Below, piece after piece: positions 52,771-62,868 of a stretch of DNA of 64,000 bases; position 1 is the first letter of the stretch; each line of letters starts with the position of its first letter. The notes under the pieces are model-generated. The model did no database searches and was not told the DNA's origin. It worked only from the letters and a program-made list of their open reading frames with translations. Origin of the DNA: Winogradskyella ursingii. Its GTDB lineage: Bacteria; Bacteroidota; Bacteroidia; Flavobacteriales; Flavobacteriaceae. Both the position numbers and the translations under genes were made by a program. The stretch spans positions 310,001 through 374,000 of the forward strand of contig NZ_JABFDH010000003.1 in the NCBI RefSeq assembly GCF_013403975.1, in the 5' to 3' direction.

Positions 52771-55448
52771 CCCTTATCATCAATATCTGAATCTTCATCC
52801 AAGTCATTCTTTTCATTCGATGGATTTGATTTTGATGCATCAGAATTAACGGCTTTAGTCTCTTTTGAAATCGTCTCCTCACCAACCACCTCAATTTCAT
52901 CTGCTGGGGTTTCCTCTGGTGCTTCATACGGCAAAGGAGATAACAAACTAACCTGATTTATTTTATCTTTAGTTAACTGATTTCCAAGTGCTGTAATTCC
53001 TTTTATCGCAATAAAATCTTCAAGGTCAACTTCCATGTTTTCTTTACGGTCTTTCCCTCTTTCTTTAGTAAATTCCACCTCTGCTCTTGGCCTCCAATCG
53101 GTTGAAACTATCTCTAACTGGGAGTCGGAATGATCTGATATAAACAACTCTTCCTTACCCTCTTGTTCAATTAAAAATCGTTTAACATAATAACGCTCTT
53201 TTTCCCCATCATAATAAATTGCTGAAATCGGTTTTTTAGGAATCCACTTTTCAAGAATAATCATATCTTCATCAAAACGGGTGGTTAATTCTGGAATTAT
53301 AGTCTTAGCTATTCCTGACTGGGTAATTATCAGCAATCGATCCTCTCCTCTAAACTCTCCAATAAGTTCGCCTCTGTCGTCAACATTTAAGCGTTGTACA
53401 GCATCATCAAACCAAATTTTTCTAGGCTTTAAAGTGGACACTCCTTTTTCTTTTAGTTCAACGCGTTTAACCGAATGCTTTGTAACCAAGTTTCCTTTGG
53501 ATTTTCTGCCCTTTATTATAACATCGGCAAAATCCAAGTCCCATTTAAGCTTTTTAACACTACCAACTTGTCTCAACATTACAGTAACCACTTCGGCTTC
53601 ACCATTGGGGTTTGCAGAAAAATACCAAACCACAGAACCCTTATTACCGTTCGTAAGATCGTATTCCCTATCACGCGTCATACTTGTCACCGCAAAACGT
53701 TTCACATAAGATGGTCCTTTTTTACCATCCCTGTAAATCATATTATAAATGGTGCGTTTATCCTTTTTCTTAAAAACTGCCACGTGAATAATATTCTTAC
53801 CGATAAATGTTTTGGAATCCACTTTTGTGACCATCATTTTACCTTCTTGCGTAAAACAAATGATGTCGTCAATGTCACTACAATCACAAACATACTCGTC
53901 ACGTCTTAATGCCGTGCCCACAAACCCTTCTTCTCTATTGACATAGAGCTTGGTATTTCTAATGACCACTTTTGTAGCGTCAACGTCATCAAAAATTCGG
54001 ATTTCGGTTTTACGTTCTTTGCCTTCACCATAATCTTTTTTCAAACGCTCAAAATAAGCTATGGCATAATCAATAAGATTGTTTAGATGATGTTTTACTT
54101 CAGCAATTTGATCTTCTAAGGCCTCTATCTTTTGTTGCGCCTTGTCAATATCAAATTTCGAAATTCTCTTGATACGGATTTCTGTTAATCGTGTAATATC
54201 TTCAACTGTAATAGCACGTTTAAGATGTTTTATATGTGGTTGAAGACCTTTATCTATGGCATTGATAACGCCATCCCAAGTCTCTTCTTCCTCTATATCA
54301 CGATAGATTCTGTTTTCAATAAAAATACGCTCCAATGATGCAAAATGCCATTGTTCTTCGTATTCACCCAACCGTATTTCTAATTCACTTTTAAGTAATT
54401 GAACTGTATTATCCGTGGATCTGCGTAACATTTCTGATACACCCACAAAAAGCGGTTTATTATCTTCAATGACACAACCTAATGGCGAAATAGAAGTTTC
54501 ACAATTAGTAAAAGCGTATAAGGCATCAATTGTCTTGTCTGGAGACAATCCCGAAGGTAAGTGAATCAGTATCTCAACCTTAGCAGCTGTATTGTCCTCA
54601 ATTTTCTTTATTTTAATTTTACCTTTATCGTTAGCTTTTAAAATCGAATCAATTAACGATGAAGTCGTTGTCGTAAAAGGAATTTCTGTAATTGCAAGGG
54701 TTGACTTATCATGCTGTGCAATTTTGGCACGCACTCTGACTTTTCCACCTCGCAAACCATCATTATAATTGGTAAAATCTGCAATACCTGCTGTTGGAAA
54801 ATCTGGTAGAATGGTAAAACGCTTACCTTTTAGATGCTTAACAGAAGCATCAATCAATTCAATAAAATTATGTGGTAATATTTTGGTCGAAAGTCCGACT
54901 GCGATTCCCTCACCTCCTTGCGCCAAAAGTAATGGAAACATGACTGGTAAGTTGATTGGCTCTTTACGCCTGCCGTCATAAGAGGCTTGCCATTCAGTAA
55001 TTTTTGGATTATAAACTACATCTAGAGCAAATTTAGAAAGTCTTGCCTCAATATACCTTGACGCTGCTGCGCTGTCTCCTGTTAAAATATTTCCCCAGTT
55101 TCCTTGGGTATCTATTAATAAATCTTTTTGCCCGATTTGCACCATAGCATCAGCAATACTAGCATCTCCATGTGGATGGTACTGCATCGTGTGTCCAACA
55201 ATATTGGCTACTTTATTGTAGCGACCATCATCTAAATCCTTCATGGAGTGCATGATGCGTCGTTGTACTGGCTTAAAGCCATCCTCAATTGCAGGGACCG
55301 CTCGCTCTAAAATTACGTAAGAGGCATAGTCCAAAAACCAATCTTTGTACATACCAGTAACCTTGGTTATGGTTTCCTGGGGTTCTTGGGATTCTTGGTG
55401 AGATTCGTTGTTTGTATTTTCTAACTCTTCGTTTTCTTCTTCTGTCAT
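52752..55448 (-). CDS. parC: DNA topoisomerase IV subunit A
   Basis: An 898-residue GyrA/ParC-family protein. The breakage-reunion domain begins with 'GMYKDWFLDYASYVILERAV' and has 'RRIMHSMKDLDDGRYNKVAN' and the catalytic Tyr in 'GDSAAASRYIEARLSKFA' near residue 125. A coiled coil ('AQQKIEALEDQIAEVKHHLN') precedes a C-terminal beta-pinwheel. The GyrA-box is absent, which supports ParC over GyrA. The last 60 residues are an acidic low-complexity tail ('NEKNDLDEDSDIDDKG'). It follows parE on the same strand with a 115-bp gap. Confidence 0.94.
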   Translation of the reverse strand: MTEEENEELENTNNESHQESQEPQETITKVTGMYKDWFLDYASYVILERAVPAIEDGFKPVQRRIMHSMKDLDDGRYNKVANIVGHTMQYHPHGDASIADAMVQIGQKDLLIDTQGNWGNILTGDSAAASRYIEARLSKFALDVVYNPKITEWQASYDGRRKEPINLPVMFPLLLAQGGEGIAVGLSTKILPHNFIELIDASVKHLKGKRFTILPDFPTAGIADFTNYNDGLRGGKVRVRAKIAQHDKSTLAITEIPFTTTTSSLIDSILKANDKGKIKIKKIEDNTAAKVEILIHLPSGLSPDKTIDALYAFTNCETSISPLGCVIEDNKPLFVGVSEMLRRSTDNTVQLLKSELEIRLGEYEEQWHFASLERIFIENRIYRDIEEEETWDGVINAIDKGLQPHIKHLKRAITVEDITRLTEIRIKRISKFDIDKAQQKIEALEDQIAEVKHHLNNLIDYAIAYFERLKKDYGEGKERKTEIRIFDDVDATKVVIRNTKLYVNREEGFVGTALRRDEYVCDCSDIDDIICFTQEGKMMVTKVDSKTFIGKNIIHVAVFKKKDKRTIYNMIYRDGKKGPSYVKRFAVTSMTRDREYDLTNGNKGSVVWYFSANPNGEAEVVTVMLRQVGSVKKLKWDLDFADVIIKGRKSKGNLVTKHSVKRVELKEKGVSTLKPRKIWFDDAVQRLNVDDRGELIGEFRGEDRLLIITQSGIAKTIIPELTTRFDEDMIILEKWIPKKPISAIYYDGEKERYYVKRFLIEQEGKEELFISDHSDSQLEIVSTDWRPRAEVEFTKERGKDRKENMEVDLEDFIAIKGITALGNQLTKDKINQVSLLSPLPYEAPEETPADEIEVVGEETISKETKAVNSDASKSNPSNEKNDLDEDSDIDDKGQVTLF

Positions 55449-55563
55449 GTTTATTTAATCATTCCTGCATTAGCAGAAATCTATTCTATTATATAAAAAA
55501 ACTTAAAATGACACTTTGGCTGTGCTTAGTGTGCTATCCTAATTATAATGATATGAAATTATC

Positions 55564-57423
55564 TTAACTCGCTTCTTCGATCACATCCAACTCCACCTTC
55601 AAATTGTTGATAATGAATTTTTGTCGCGTTGGTGTATTTTTTCCCATATAGAAAGAAAGTAATTCTTCGATGGACATATCCCGATCTAACATCACGGGAT
55701 CTAAACGAATATCTTCACCAATAAAATGCACAAATTCATCTGGCGAAATTTCACCCAAACCTTTAAATCTCGTGATTTCTGGTTTTGGCTTTAGTTTTTC
55801 AATGGCATTTCTGCGTTCTTCTTCAGAATAACAGTAAATGGTTTCCTTTTTATTGCGCACTCTAAATAGTGGTGTTTGTAAAATATATAAATGTCCTTCC
55901 TTTATAACTTCTGGGAAAAATTGCAAAAAGAAAGTAATTAACAATAACCTAATGTGCATGCCGTCAACGTCGGCATCTGTAGCGATTACCACATTATTGT
56001 ATCTTAAATCTTCTAAGGATTCCTCGATGTTTAAAGCAGCTTGAAGCAAGTTGAACTCTTCATTTTCATAAACAATTTTTTTGCTTAACCCATAACAATT
56101 CAAAGGTTTTCCTTTTAGGCTAAAAACCGCTTGTGTATTGACATCTCGTGATTTTGTGATACTACCTGATGCCGAATCTCCCTCAGTGATAAAAAGAGTA
56201 GTTTCTAGATTTCTTTCATTTTTGGTATCACCAAAATGTACGCGACAATCACGCAGCTTTTTATTATGAAGACTGGCCTTTTTAGCTCTATCTTTTGCCA
56301 GTTTTCTAATCCCAGACAATTCTTTACGTTCACGTTCTGCCTGCAAAATTTTACGCTGAATTTTTTCAGCAGTATCAGGATTTTTGTGAAGATAATTATC
56401 TAGGTAGGTTTTTACAAAGTCATTAATGTATGTACGAACCGTTGGCAAGCCACCACCCATATCCGTAGAGCCCAATTTAGTTTTGGTCTGACTTTCAAAA
56501 ACGGGTTCCATAACTTTTATAGCAATGGCTGACACCACGGACTTTCTAACGTCTGAAGCGTCATAGTTTTTTCCAAAAAATTCTCTAATCGTTTTAACCA
56601 AAGCCTCTCTAAAGGCAGATAAATGCGTTCCACCTTGTGTAGTATTCTGTCCATTTACAAAAGAATGGTATTCTTCGCTATATTGTGTTTTACTATGCGT
56701 TAATGCAACTTCAATATCATCTCCTCTAAGATGGATGATTGGGTAAAGCAAATCAGACTCATTGATATTTTCGGATAATAAATCCTTCAAGCCATTTTCA
56801 CTATAATATTTTTCACCATTAAAAACTATTGTCAACCCTGGATTAAGATAGACATAGTTTTTGAGCATTTTTACAACATATTCACTTCGATATTTATAAT
56901 TTTTAAAAATAACATCATCCGGAACAAATGACACTTTTGTTCCTTTTCTACGCGACGTATCATCCAACATTTCTTGGTCCGTGAGGTTACCTTGCTCAAA
57001 TTCTGCTGAAGCCGATTTTCCATCTCGGGTCGATTCAACTCTAAAGTAAGACGATAACGCATTCACCGCTTTAGTACCTACACCATTTAAACCTACCGAT
57101 TTCTTAAAGGCTTTAGAATCGTACTTTCCACCAGTATTCATTTTAGAAACGACATCGACTACTTTACCCAAAGGAATTCCACGACCGTAATCCCTAACAA
57201 TAACACGTTCGCCATGGATAGAAATTTCAATGGTCTTTCCCGCTCCCATGACATACTCGTCAATAGAATTGTCCAGTACTTCCTTAAGCAAAATATAGAT
57301 ACCATCATCTGGAGAAGAACCATCACCCAGCTTACCAATATACATACCTGGCCTCATACGGATATGTTCTTTCCAGTCAAGTGAGCGTATGTTGTCTTCA
57401 GTATAATTGGACTGTTCTGCCAT
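55564..57423 (-). CDS. parE: DNA topoisomerase IV subunit B
   Basis: A 619-residue GyrB/ParE-family ATPase. The GHKL fold has '[20 protein letters not shown]' (residues 19-38), the ATP-binding '[16 protein letters not shown]', '[11 protein letters not shown]' and '[17 protein letters not shown]'. The transducer Lys is in '[14 protein letters not shown]'. The TOPRIM domain has '[19 protein letters not shown]' and '[20 protein letters not shown]'. It pairs with the downstream parC to decatenate chromosomes. Confidence 0.95.
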   Translation of the reverse strand: MAEQSNYTEDNIRSLDWKEHIRMRPGMYIGKLGDGSSPDDGIYILLKEVLDNSIDEYVMGAGKTIEISIHGERVIVRDYGRGIPLGKVVDVVSKMNTGGKYDSKAFKKSVGLNGVGTKAVNALSSYFRVESTRDGKSASAEFEQGNLTDQEMLDDTSRRKGTKVSFVPDDVIFKNYKYRSEYVVKMLKNYVYLNPGLTIVFNGEKYYSENGLKDLLSENINESDLLYPIIHLRGDDIEVALTHSKTQYSEEYHSFVNGQNTTQGGTHLSAFREALVKTIREFFGKNYDASDVRKSVVSAIAIKVMEPVFESQTKTKLGSTDMGGGLPTVRTYINDFVKTYLDNYLHKNPDTAEKIQRKILQAERERKELSGIRKLAKDRAKKASLHNKKLRDCRVHFGDTKNERNLETTLFITEGDSASGSITKSRDVNTQAVFSLKGKPLNCYGLSKKIVYENEEFNLLQAALNIEESLEDLRYNNVVIATDADVDGMHIRLLLITFFLQFFPEVIKEGHLYILQTPLFRVRNKKETIYCYSEEERRNAIEKLKPKPEITRFKGLGEISPDEFVHFIGEDIRLDPVMLDRDMSIEELLSFYMGKNTPTRQKFIINNLKVELDVIEEAS

Positions 57424-57602
57424 AGAAAATATAAATAAGTAAAAAATAATGATGAAGGGCTAATATAAGACTATACCACAAAAAATGAAATACGGAGCGT
57501 ACAAAGTAATTAACAATACATATTGATAACTGTGAGCAGTCATAGAATGTTAAATGAGTTATAAAACTATGTGTTAAGATTAATTTGTTTTGGAGTTATT
57601 TA

Positions 57603-57610
57603 TAATTTTG
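57603..57610 (+). promoter_or_regulatory. Candidate -7 element for the PAP2 gene
   Basis: TAATTTTG matches TAnnTTTG and lies 18 bp before the ATG at 57628. A TTTG is 15 nt upstream (57584-57587), shorter than usual. It lies inside the open frame upstream of 57628, supporting that later start. Confidence 0.45.
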
Positions 57611-57627
57611 AACAAAACTTTTTTTAT

Positions 57628-58464
57628 ATGAAAATTCTGAATTTTGCACTTATATTTTCGATTATAGCGTCTATAAATTTTTCTTCATATGCACAGCAGA
57701 AATCTGTATCACCTTACGAATGGAAATGGGCGAAAGATGGCATCTGGACGACAGCAGCTTTAGCCGGTAGCGCAGGTGGACTTTTATTGATTCAGAAAAA
57801 AGATGGTCTCACTATGGACGAATTTGAACGTGAACTCGAAAATAAAGACAATATAAATTTCTTGGACCGTTGGGCCGTAGGTAACGACTCCGAAAGTGCA
57901 AGTAAAATAAGCGACATCCCTTTTGCAATTTCTTTTGCTGCTCCTTTTCTATTGTTGTTAGATGATGAAGTGAATGACCACACTGCACAGGTATTAGGTA
58001 TTTACTTAGAAAGTATGGCCACGACTGGTGCTATGTATGCCATAACTGTAGGTCTGGTGAATCGAAGCCGTCCCTATGTATACAGTGACGACTTATCAAT
58101 TGATCGAAGAACTTCCAATAATGGTCAACGATCATTTTATTCAGGTCACGTTGCGGCAACTGCTACAGCTACCTTTTTTGCTGCAAAAGCCTTCCAGAAT
58201 TTTAATCCAGATTCTGCGGGAATTCCTTACGTATGGGCAGGTGCAGCTATTTTACCTGCCGCAGTTGGTTATTTTAGAATCCAAGCTGGTCAGCATTTTT
58301 TAACTGACGTGCTTTTAGGATATGGACTGGGTGCCCTTGCTGGTTACTATATTCCAGAACTTCACAAAAGAAAAGACGAAAGCAACTTTGGTCTTTCACC
58401 AGTTATGGGAAGAACTAGCTTTGGAGATACCTATCAAGCGTTAAGTTTAAATTATGAGTTTTGA
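57628..58464 (+). CDS. PAP2-family phosphatase, exported
   Basis: A 278-residue protein started at the ATG at 57628, which gives a clean signal peptide ('KILNFALIFSIIASINFSSYAQQ' split at the AQQ site); the frame is open 19 codons further upstream but that stretch covers the promoter. PAP2 motifs are 'VGLVNRSRPYVY' (C1), 'FYSGHVAATATATFFAAKAF' (C2, with Tyr for the usual Pro) and 'RIQAGQHFLTDVLLGYGLG' (C3, His and Asp). Such enzymes dephosphorylate lipid phosphates such as undecaprenyl diphosphate or phosphatidic acid on the periplasmic side. The C-terminus ends in Phe, as outer-membrane proteins often do. Confidence 0.88.
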   Translation: MKILNFALIFSIIASINFSSYAQQKSVSPYEWKWAKDGIWTTAALAGSAGGLLLIQKKDGLTMDEFERELENKDNINFLDRWAVGNDSESASKISDIPFAISFAAPFLLLLDDEVNDHTAQVLGIYLESMATTGAMYAITVGLVNRSRPYVYSDDLSIDRRTSNNGQRSFYSGHVAATATATFFAAKAFQNFNPDSAGIPYVWAGAAILPAAVGYFRIQAGQHFLTDVLLGYGLGALAGYYIPELHKRKDESNFGLSPVMGRTSFGDTYQALSLNYEF

Positions 58465-58531
58465 TCCTATTGGAAAGAATTTACACTAATTAAATGTGAC
58501 TAAAAAAAACAAAGCCGTTAAGCATTTTATA

Positions 58532-59626
58532 TTAAACGTTGAATAAAAAGTGCATCACATCACCATCCTTAACGATGTAATTTTTACCTTCAACTCGCAT
58601 TTTACCAGCTTCTTTAACTTTTGACTCACTACCAAAGCTCACGTAATCGTCATAGGCAATTACTTCAGCTCTAATAAAGCCTTTTTCAAAATCAGTATGA
58701 ATAACTCCAGCAGCTTGAGGTGCAGTTGCACCAATATCCACCGTCCAAGCTCGGACTTCTTTAACACCAGCTGTAAAATAGGTCTGTTGATTTAGAAGTT
58801 GGTATGCGGAACGAATCAGTTTTGCAGAACCTGGTTCTTCCAAACCAATATCTGACAAAAACATTTGGCGCTCTTCGTAATCGTCCAATTCATTAATATC
58901 AGCTTCTGTACCAACTGCTAAGACCAAAACTTCGGCATTTTCATCTTTAACTGCTGCTCTAACTTTTTCTACATAAGCGTTACCAGTAGTTGCTGCACCT
59001 TCATCTACATTACAAACATACATTACTGGTTTGTCCGTAATAAACTGTGTTGGCTTCACGTAATCATTGTAATCATCATCAGAAAATTCCAAAGCTCTTA
59101 CCGAAGTTCCTGCTTCTAAGCCAGACTTGATTTTTAATAAAACCGCTTCTTCTTTCTGCGCTTCTTTATTTCCTGTTTTGGCAGCACGTTTAACTTTGTC
59201 AAGTTTTTTTTCTGCAGTTTCCAAATCTTTCAATTGCAGCTCCATATCGATAGTTTCCTTATCTCTAATTGGATTAATGTTCCCATCTACATGGACGATA
59301 TTATCATTATCAAAACAACGAAGTACATGCAAAATGGCATCGGTTTCTCTAATGTTGGCCAAAAATTGATTACCCAACCCCTCTCCTTTGCTCGCTCCCT
59401 TTACAAGACCTGCAATATCAACGATTTCGACAGTTGCCGGTACCACCTTTTCAGGATTAACCAACTCTTCTAATTTTGCCAATCTTGGATCTGGCACATT
59501 AACCACTCCAATATTAGGTTCTATGGTGCAAAACGGAAAATTAGCACTTTGCGCTTTTGCATTGGATAGACAGTTAAATAAAGTCGATTTTCCTACATTT
59601 GGTAATCCTACAATTCCTGCTTTCAT
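58532..59626 (-). CDS. ychF: Redox-regulated ATPase YchF
   Basis: A 364-residue Obg-family P-loop protein of standard YchF length. The G1 motif is 'GIVGLPNVGKSTLFNCLSNA' (residues 4-23), G3 is 'DIAGLVKGASKGEGLGNQFL', and the altered G4 'YVCNVDEG' explains ATP preference. A TGS domain forms the C-terminus ('GKNYIVKDGDVMHFLFNV'). YchF binds ribosomes and takes part in stress responses. It is a single-gene unit with a TAnnTTTG element 66 bp upstream. Confidence 0.96.
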   Translation of the reverse strand: MKAGIVGLPNVGKSTLFNCLSNAKAQSANFPFCTIEPNIGVVNVPDPRLAKLEELVNPEKVVPATVEIVDIAGLVKGASKGEGLGNQFLANIRETDAILHVLRCFDNDNIVHVDGNINPIRDKETIDMELQLKDLETAEKKLDKVKRAAKTGNKEAQKEEAVLLKIKSGLEAGTSVRALEFSDDDYNDYVKPTQFITDKPVMYVCNVDEGAATTGNAYVEKVRAAVKDENAEVLVLAVGTEADINELDDYEERQMFLSDIGLEEPGSAKLIRSAYQLLNQQTYFTAGVKEVRAWTVDIGATAPQAAGVIHTDFEKGFIRAEVIAYDDYVSFGSESKVKEAGKMRVEGKNYIVKDGDVMHFLFNV

Positions 59627-59691
59627 AACTATTTCCCGTGACAGAGGGAATATCTTTAAATTAAACTAAATTCTTCTTTTTTAAAAGAATG

Positions 59692-59699
59692 CAAATGTA
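59692..59699 (-). promoter_or_regulatory. Candidate -7 element for ychF
   Basis: Minus-strand TACATTTG matches TAnnTTTG, 66 bp before the ychF ATG. No -33 TTTG at normal spacing. Confidence 0.4.
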
Positions 59700-59788
59700 A
59701 CTAAATAGTGGAATAGTTGAATTATAATTTATTCAAAATGATTTTGATAAGAGTGAATTAAAAGATTGTAAAATAGTACGATTACTAT

Positions 59789-60499
59789 TCAGTCCCTCAA
59801 AGTCCAAATCTCATGAATTGGGTCACCTTTACTAGATAAACCTGAGTGATGCCAATTGCCATCAATCAATTCGTAATTAAACTCCAAACTCGCACCTACC
59901 TTAGAGTCATCTCTAGAAAAGAATTCGATATTCTCAATATATTCACCATTATCGGTGGTGTAAGTGCCTCCTCCAGTTCCCATGAACTGTTTTGTTTCAG
60001 TATTATACGCGATCCATTGAAAGCGCGTACCAGATAAAATTTTCATTGTTTTTCTTGGACGGTCTATATCTCGATTTTGAATTTCTCCATTTCTTATTCT
60101 ACCAGACATAAGCCATGCTCCTTGCAATGCACCTGGCTCCCCTTTATCAATTCTATTGAATTTTAGGTCTTCACCTTCTATTTCTAATACATTTTCTTTG
60201 ACAGAAACTTTAAAACTAGACGCACTACCAACCAGTTCAGAATTGTCACTATTAAATTCAACTTTTTGATTTATCGTATCGTCCATTAAATTCCAGGAAC
60301 CACCTTTAGTTTTTAAAAATTTTCCAGTGGTAATATTATAAGTACTAATTGCGTAGTAATCATTAGCATAAATGGCTACTTGCTTTATCCGGTCTCCATT
60401 TTCAGACTTAGAGATGGTTTCCCATGCACCAATTGCACTTTGTGCATTAACAAAAAATGATACAGAAATGAATACGAGTAAAATAAACAATCTTGTCAT
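59789..60499 (-). CDS. Secreted two-domain lipocalin-like protein
   Basis: A 236-residue exported protein with signal peptide 'LFILLVFISVSFFVNAQ' cleaved near residue 19. The mature protein has two similar halves: the first begins 'GAWETISKSENGDRIKQVAI' with 'GGSWNLMDDTINQKVEF', and the second 'GAWLMSGRIRNGEIQNRDID' with 'GGTYTTDNGEYIENIEFF'. Each half reads as a small beta-barrel of the lipocalin-like type, so it looks like an internal duplication. It is probably periplasmic; a ligand cannot be inferred. There is no close same-strand partner (136 bp separate it from the STAS gene). Confidence 0.78.
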   Translation of the reverse strand: MTRLFILLVFISVSFFVNAQSAIGAWETISKSENGDRIKQVAIYANDYYAISTYNITTGKFLKTKGGSWNLMDDTINQKVEFNSDNSELVGSASSFKVSVKENVLEIEGEDLKFNRIDKGEPGALQGAWLMSGRIRNGEIQNRDIDRPRKTMKILSGTRFQWIAYNTETKQFMGTGGGTYTTDNGEYIENIEFFSRDDSKVGASLEFNYELIDGNWHHSGLSSKGDPIHEIWTLRD

Positions 60500-60634
60500 G
60501 ATTCCAATTTTTTAATTAGTAACAATTTATTACACACCTAATTAAGTGTATTTCAAATTTAAAAAACAATTAAGTAAAAAATCACATCTTCCTAGATTGT
60601 TTGATTTTTATTTTCTTTTTATTCATTTAAAATA

Positions 60635-60991
60635 TCACTGCCTAATCCAAAGCATTGCTTTCTCTTTTTCCTCCAAATCAAAATATTTGACTTCGGAACT
60701 TGTGAAAAAATCGGTTGCTTTAGTAACAAATTCTTGCCATTTCTTTTCGCCTACAAATGCTATTTTTCCATAATCTGAAATATGTGCACTATCTACTTTT
60801 ATATCTTCCCAAAATCCTTTTAGTGTAAAGCCGTCAAAATCTTCTATTTTAAATAAGAAATCTACTTTATCATTTTCCATTAAAATTTTGTGAATGCGCT
60901 TGTGGACTTTTTCAACTTCAGTTTTTGAAATTTTACCGCTGATTTTTGCTGAAATCAAATTATCTTTTTCTGAATTTAATAGTTGTATCAT
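60635..60991 (-). CDS. SpoIIAA-like STAS/SEC14-type protein
   Basis: A 118-residue protein of the SpoIIAA-like (DUF3478) family. Visible features are the N-terminal strand-helix 'AKISGKISKTEVEKVHKRIH', 'FLFKIEDFDGFTLKGFWEDI' near 45-65 and 'HISDYGKIAFVGEKKWQEFV', followed by 'FTSSEVKYFDLEEKEKAMLW', the usual end of the family. Members are cytosolic and of unknown activity, some of them lipid-binding. It lies 51 bp past the permease stop on the same strand and may be co-transcribed with it. Confidence 0.87.
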   Translation of the reverse strand: MIQLLNSEKDNLISAKISGKISKTEVEKVHKRIHKILMENDKVDFLFKIEDFDGFTLKGFWEDIKVDSAHISDYGKIAFVGEKKWQEFVTKATDFFTSSEVKYFDLEEKEKAMLWIRQ

Positions 60992-61042
60992 AATTTTGCT
61001 TTTTATAATTAATACTTAATTTAATGCACATATCGTGCAATG

Positions 61043-62269
61043 TTAAAGCATAAACTTTATTACTAAACCACCTGTAAGCCATACATAACAGATGAATGCA
61101 GCGTACTTTAAAATCTTTTCAAGTAATGGGCTTTTTGGCGCCATTTCGCTCATTGAATGCGCTATGTTCTTCCTTTTAAAAAAACCCAAGTATATAAGAT
61201 ATCCTGAAATGGCGAGGAAAACTATATTGAGATAGAACGTATAATCCAATTTGAAATGGTCTTTATCTTGAATCTTGACCTGGGAAGGGTCCGGCAATAT
61301 ATTTAACAAGTCAAAAGAGTAATGCAATGCCAAAGATGTTCCGATTAACGCTGTGAAGAGTAGAAATAGAATAAATAGCGACATCTTCCATCCATAATAT
61401 TTTGCATTGATACGCAAAACGGGAAAAACGACTAAATCACTAAAAATAAAAGCCATTACTCCTGCAAAACTTACACCCTTTCCAAAAAGCAATGCCGCCA
61501 AAGGAATGTTGCCCATAGAACCAATAAATGTCAAAAAAGCAGCAATTGGCCCTACAACGATATGTTCCAAAACTTCAAGAATACTAAAATCCGTTTTTCC
61601 TTGACCACTGTTAATGAATAGTGTTTGAAAAAATGAATCTGGCACAAAGGCCGCTACGATTCCGGCAATGGTAAAACCTACGGTCACATCTTTCCAGACC
61701 ATTTGCCATTCCATCTTATATTTTTTCGCAACCCTTGCCCAACTTTCTTCTTTCTGTATTTGCTTTTTCCAGTCCTTGGAATCGTCTATTTCATCAGAAT
61801 CCTGTCCTTCAAGATTTTTCCGTGCCTTTTCAATCAGTTTTTTGGGATTTATAACACGAATGAGGATCCAGCAAATGAGAACGAGTAAGAGACCTCCAAT
61901 ATATTCGCCAACAACAAACTGCCATCCCAAGAAGATTGAAATGATGATTCCAAGCTCAATTACCAGATTGGTTGATGCCAATAAAAAAGCTATTGAAGAA
62001 ACAAAACTTGCTCCTTTTTTGAATAGAGATTTAGCACTTGCAAGTGCAGCGAAGCTGCACGAACTGCTTATAAACCCGAAAAACGTACCCAACAGCACAC
62101 TTTTAGATTCATTCTTACCCATCGTTTTTTGCATCCGTTGTTCGGTTACAAATATCTGTATCATACTACTGATAATGTAGCCCAATATGAATGCCCAAAG
62201 AGCCATCCAGAAAAACCCTGTTGTGGTATAAGCAGCTTCGCCCCATTGTTCCAAAAAATCATCCATCAC
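61043..62269 (-). CDS. ArsP/YraQ-type permease
   Basis: A 408-residue integral membrane protein with about ten hydrophobic segments. 'GFISSSCSFAALASAKSLFK' near residue 60 carries a conserved-type Cys in a membrane helix, and 'LLASTNLVIELGIII' and 'TFIGSMGNIPLAALLFGKGV' are typical of the DUF318/ArsP_1 permeases. Family members export trivalent organoarsenicals or act on other metals; the substrate is not established here. A basic cytosolic loop (about 145-190) separates the two halves. Directly upstream, 9 bp from its ATG, lies the end of a decayed Fur-family gene that probably once regulated it. Confidence 0.87.
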   Translation of the reverse strand: MMDDFLEQWGEAAYTTTGFFWMALWAFILGYIISSMIQIFVTEQRMQKTMGKNESKSVLLGTFFGFISSSCSFAALASAKSLFKKGASFVSSIAFLLASTNLVIELGIIISIFLGWQFVVGEYIGGLLLVLICWILIRVINPKKLIEKARKNLEGQDSDEIDDSKDWKKQIQKEESWARVAKKYKMEWQMVWKDVTVGFTIAGIVAAFVPDSFFQTLFINSGQGKTDFSILEVLEHIVVGPIAAFLTFIGSMGNIPLAALLFGKGVSFAGVMAFIFSDLVVFPVLRINAKYYGWKMSLFILFLLFTALIGTSLALHYSFDLLNILPDPSQVKIQDKDHFKLDYTFYLNIVFLAISGYLIYLGFFKRKNIAHSMSEMAPKSPLLEKILKYAAFICYVWLTGGLVIKFML

Positions 62270-62277
62270 AATTTTGT

Positions 62278-62655
62278 TTATTGTCCGCTACAGTTATGGC
62301 AAAACCTTTTACTATAAGGTTTACATTTATATGGAGAATTACTGTTCTGTCAAGCAAACAGTTTTTCCATAAATAGCGCAATGAAAATGCAAGTCGGTTT
62401 CAGTTTCACAATTACACCCCTTTTTTCTGAAAGGGTATATTTCATAATTACAGCGGCATTCAATATTTGGTAGATGATAGACATATCATTTAACGTTTAC
62501 AGCTTTACAAAAGATAAATGTTTAAGTCTTTTCAAAATCTATGAATATCTGTAAATTGCTAAAACCTCTATTTCTGCAAGAAATTTATAAATTAACGATA
62601 ATATTGCCGTAACCCGAATATCTTTTAACTCTAAAAATTGTGCTAGTCTTTACAT
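62278..62655 (-). pseudogene. Decayed Fur-family regulator gene
   Basis: A 378-bp remnant close to the full length of flavobacterial Fur-like regulators. After ATG at 62655 the next codon is TAA, then 'LELKDIRVTAILSLIYKFLA' reads as the Fur N-terminal helices. Another stop and frame changes follow through the DNA-binding part (62490-62545). The zinc-binding part is readable from 62485 to 62342 with 'IECRCNYEIYPFRKKGCNCE' and 'DLHFHCAIYGKTVCLTEQ'; a stop and frame change then lead into 'PYKCKPYSKRFCHNCSGQ', whose CHNC is the C-terminal zinc CxxC. The Cys expected after HC is Tyr. At least two stops and two frame changes rule out a working gene. Confidence 0.82.
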
Positions 62656-62805
62656 ATTAGTGGAAGTGTTAAACACCAAAAGATTTTCTGATAATTCGGA
62701 AATTAATATAATCAGAAAGCAATTGCGGCACTGCAACTCAAAATCATTTACGCTACTTTGAGTATAAAAATGACATGTTCAAATCGCAAAACCAGCTTAT
62801 TAGAT

Positions 62806-62840
62806 AAAAAAAAAAATCCCAAGCCAACGACTCAGGATTT
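62806..62840 (-). terminator. Terminator of the ferredoxin gene
   Basis: On the minus strand AAATCCTGAG and CTTGGGATTT pair over 10 bp (two G-U pairs) around a 7-nt loop, followed by a run of T residues. It lies 29 bp past the ferredoxin stop and is a good intrinsic terminator. Confidence 0.85.
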
Positions 62841-62868
62841 AATTATTCATTTTAAATGTCACTTATAC

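Noticed and set aside
53281-53909. Long plus-strand ORFs opposite parC
   Set aside because: They are antisense shadows of a strongly conserved topoisomerase gene; composition is typical of reverse-frame reading.
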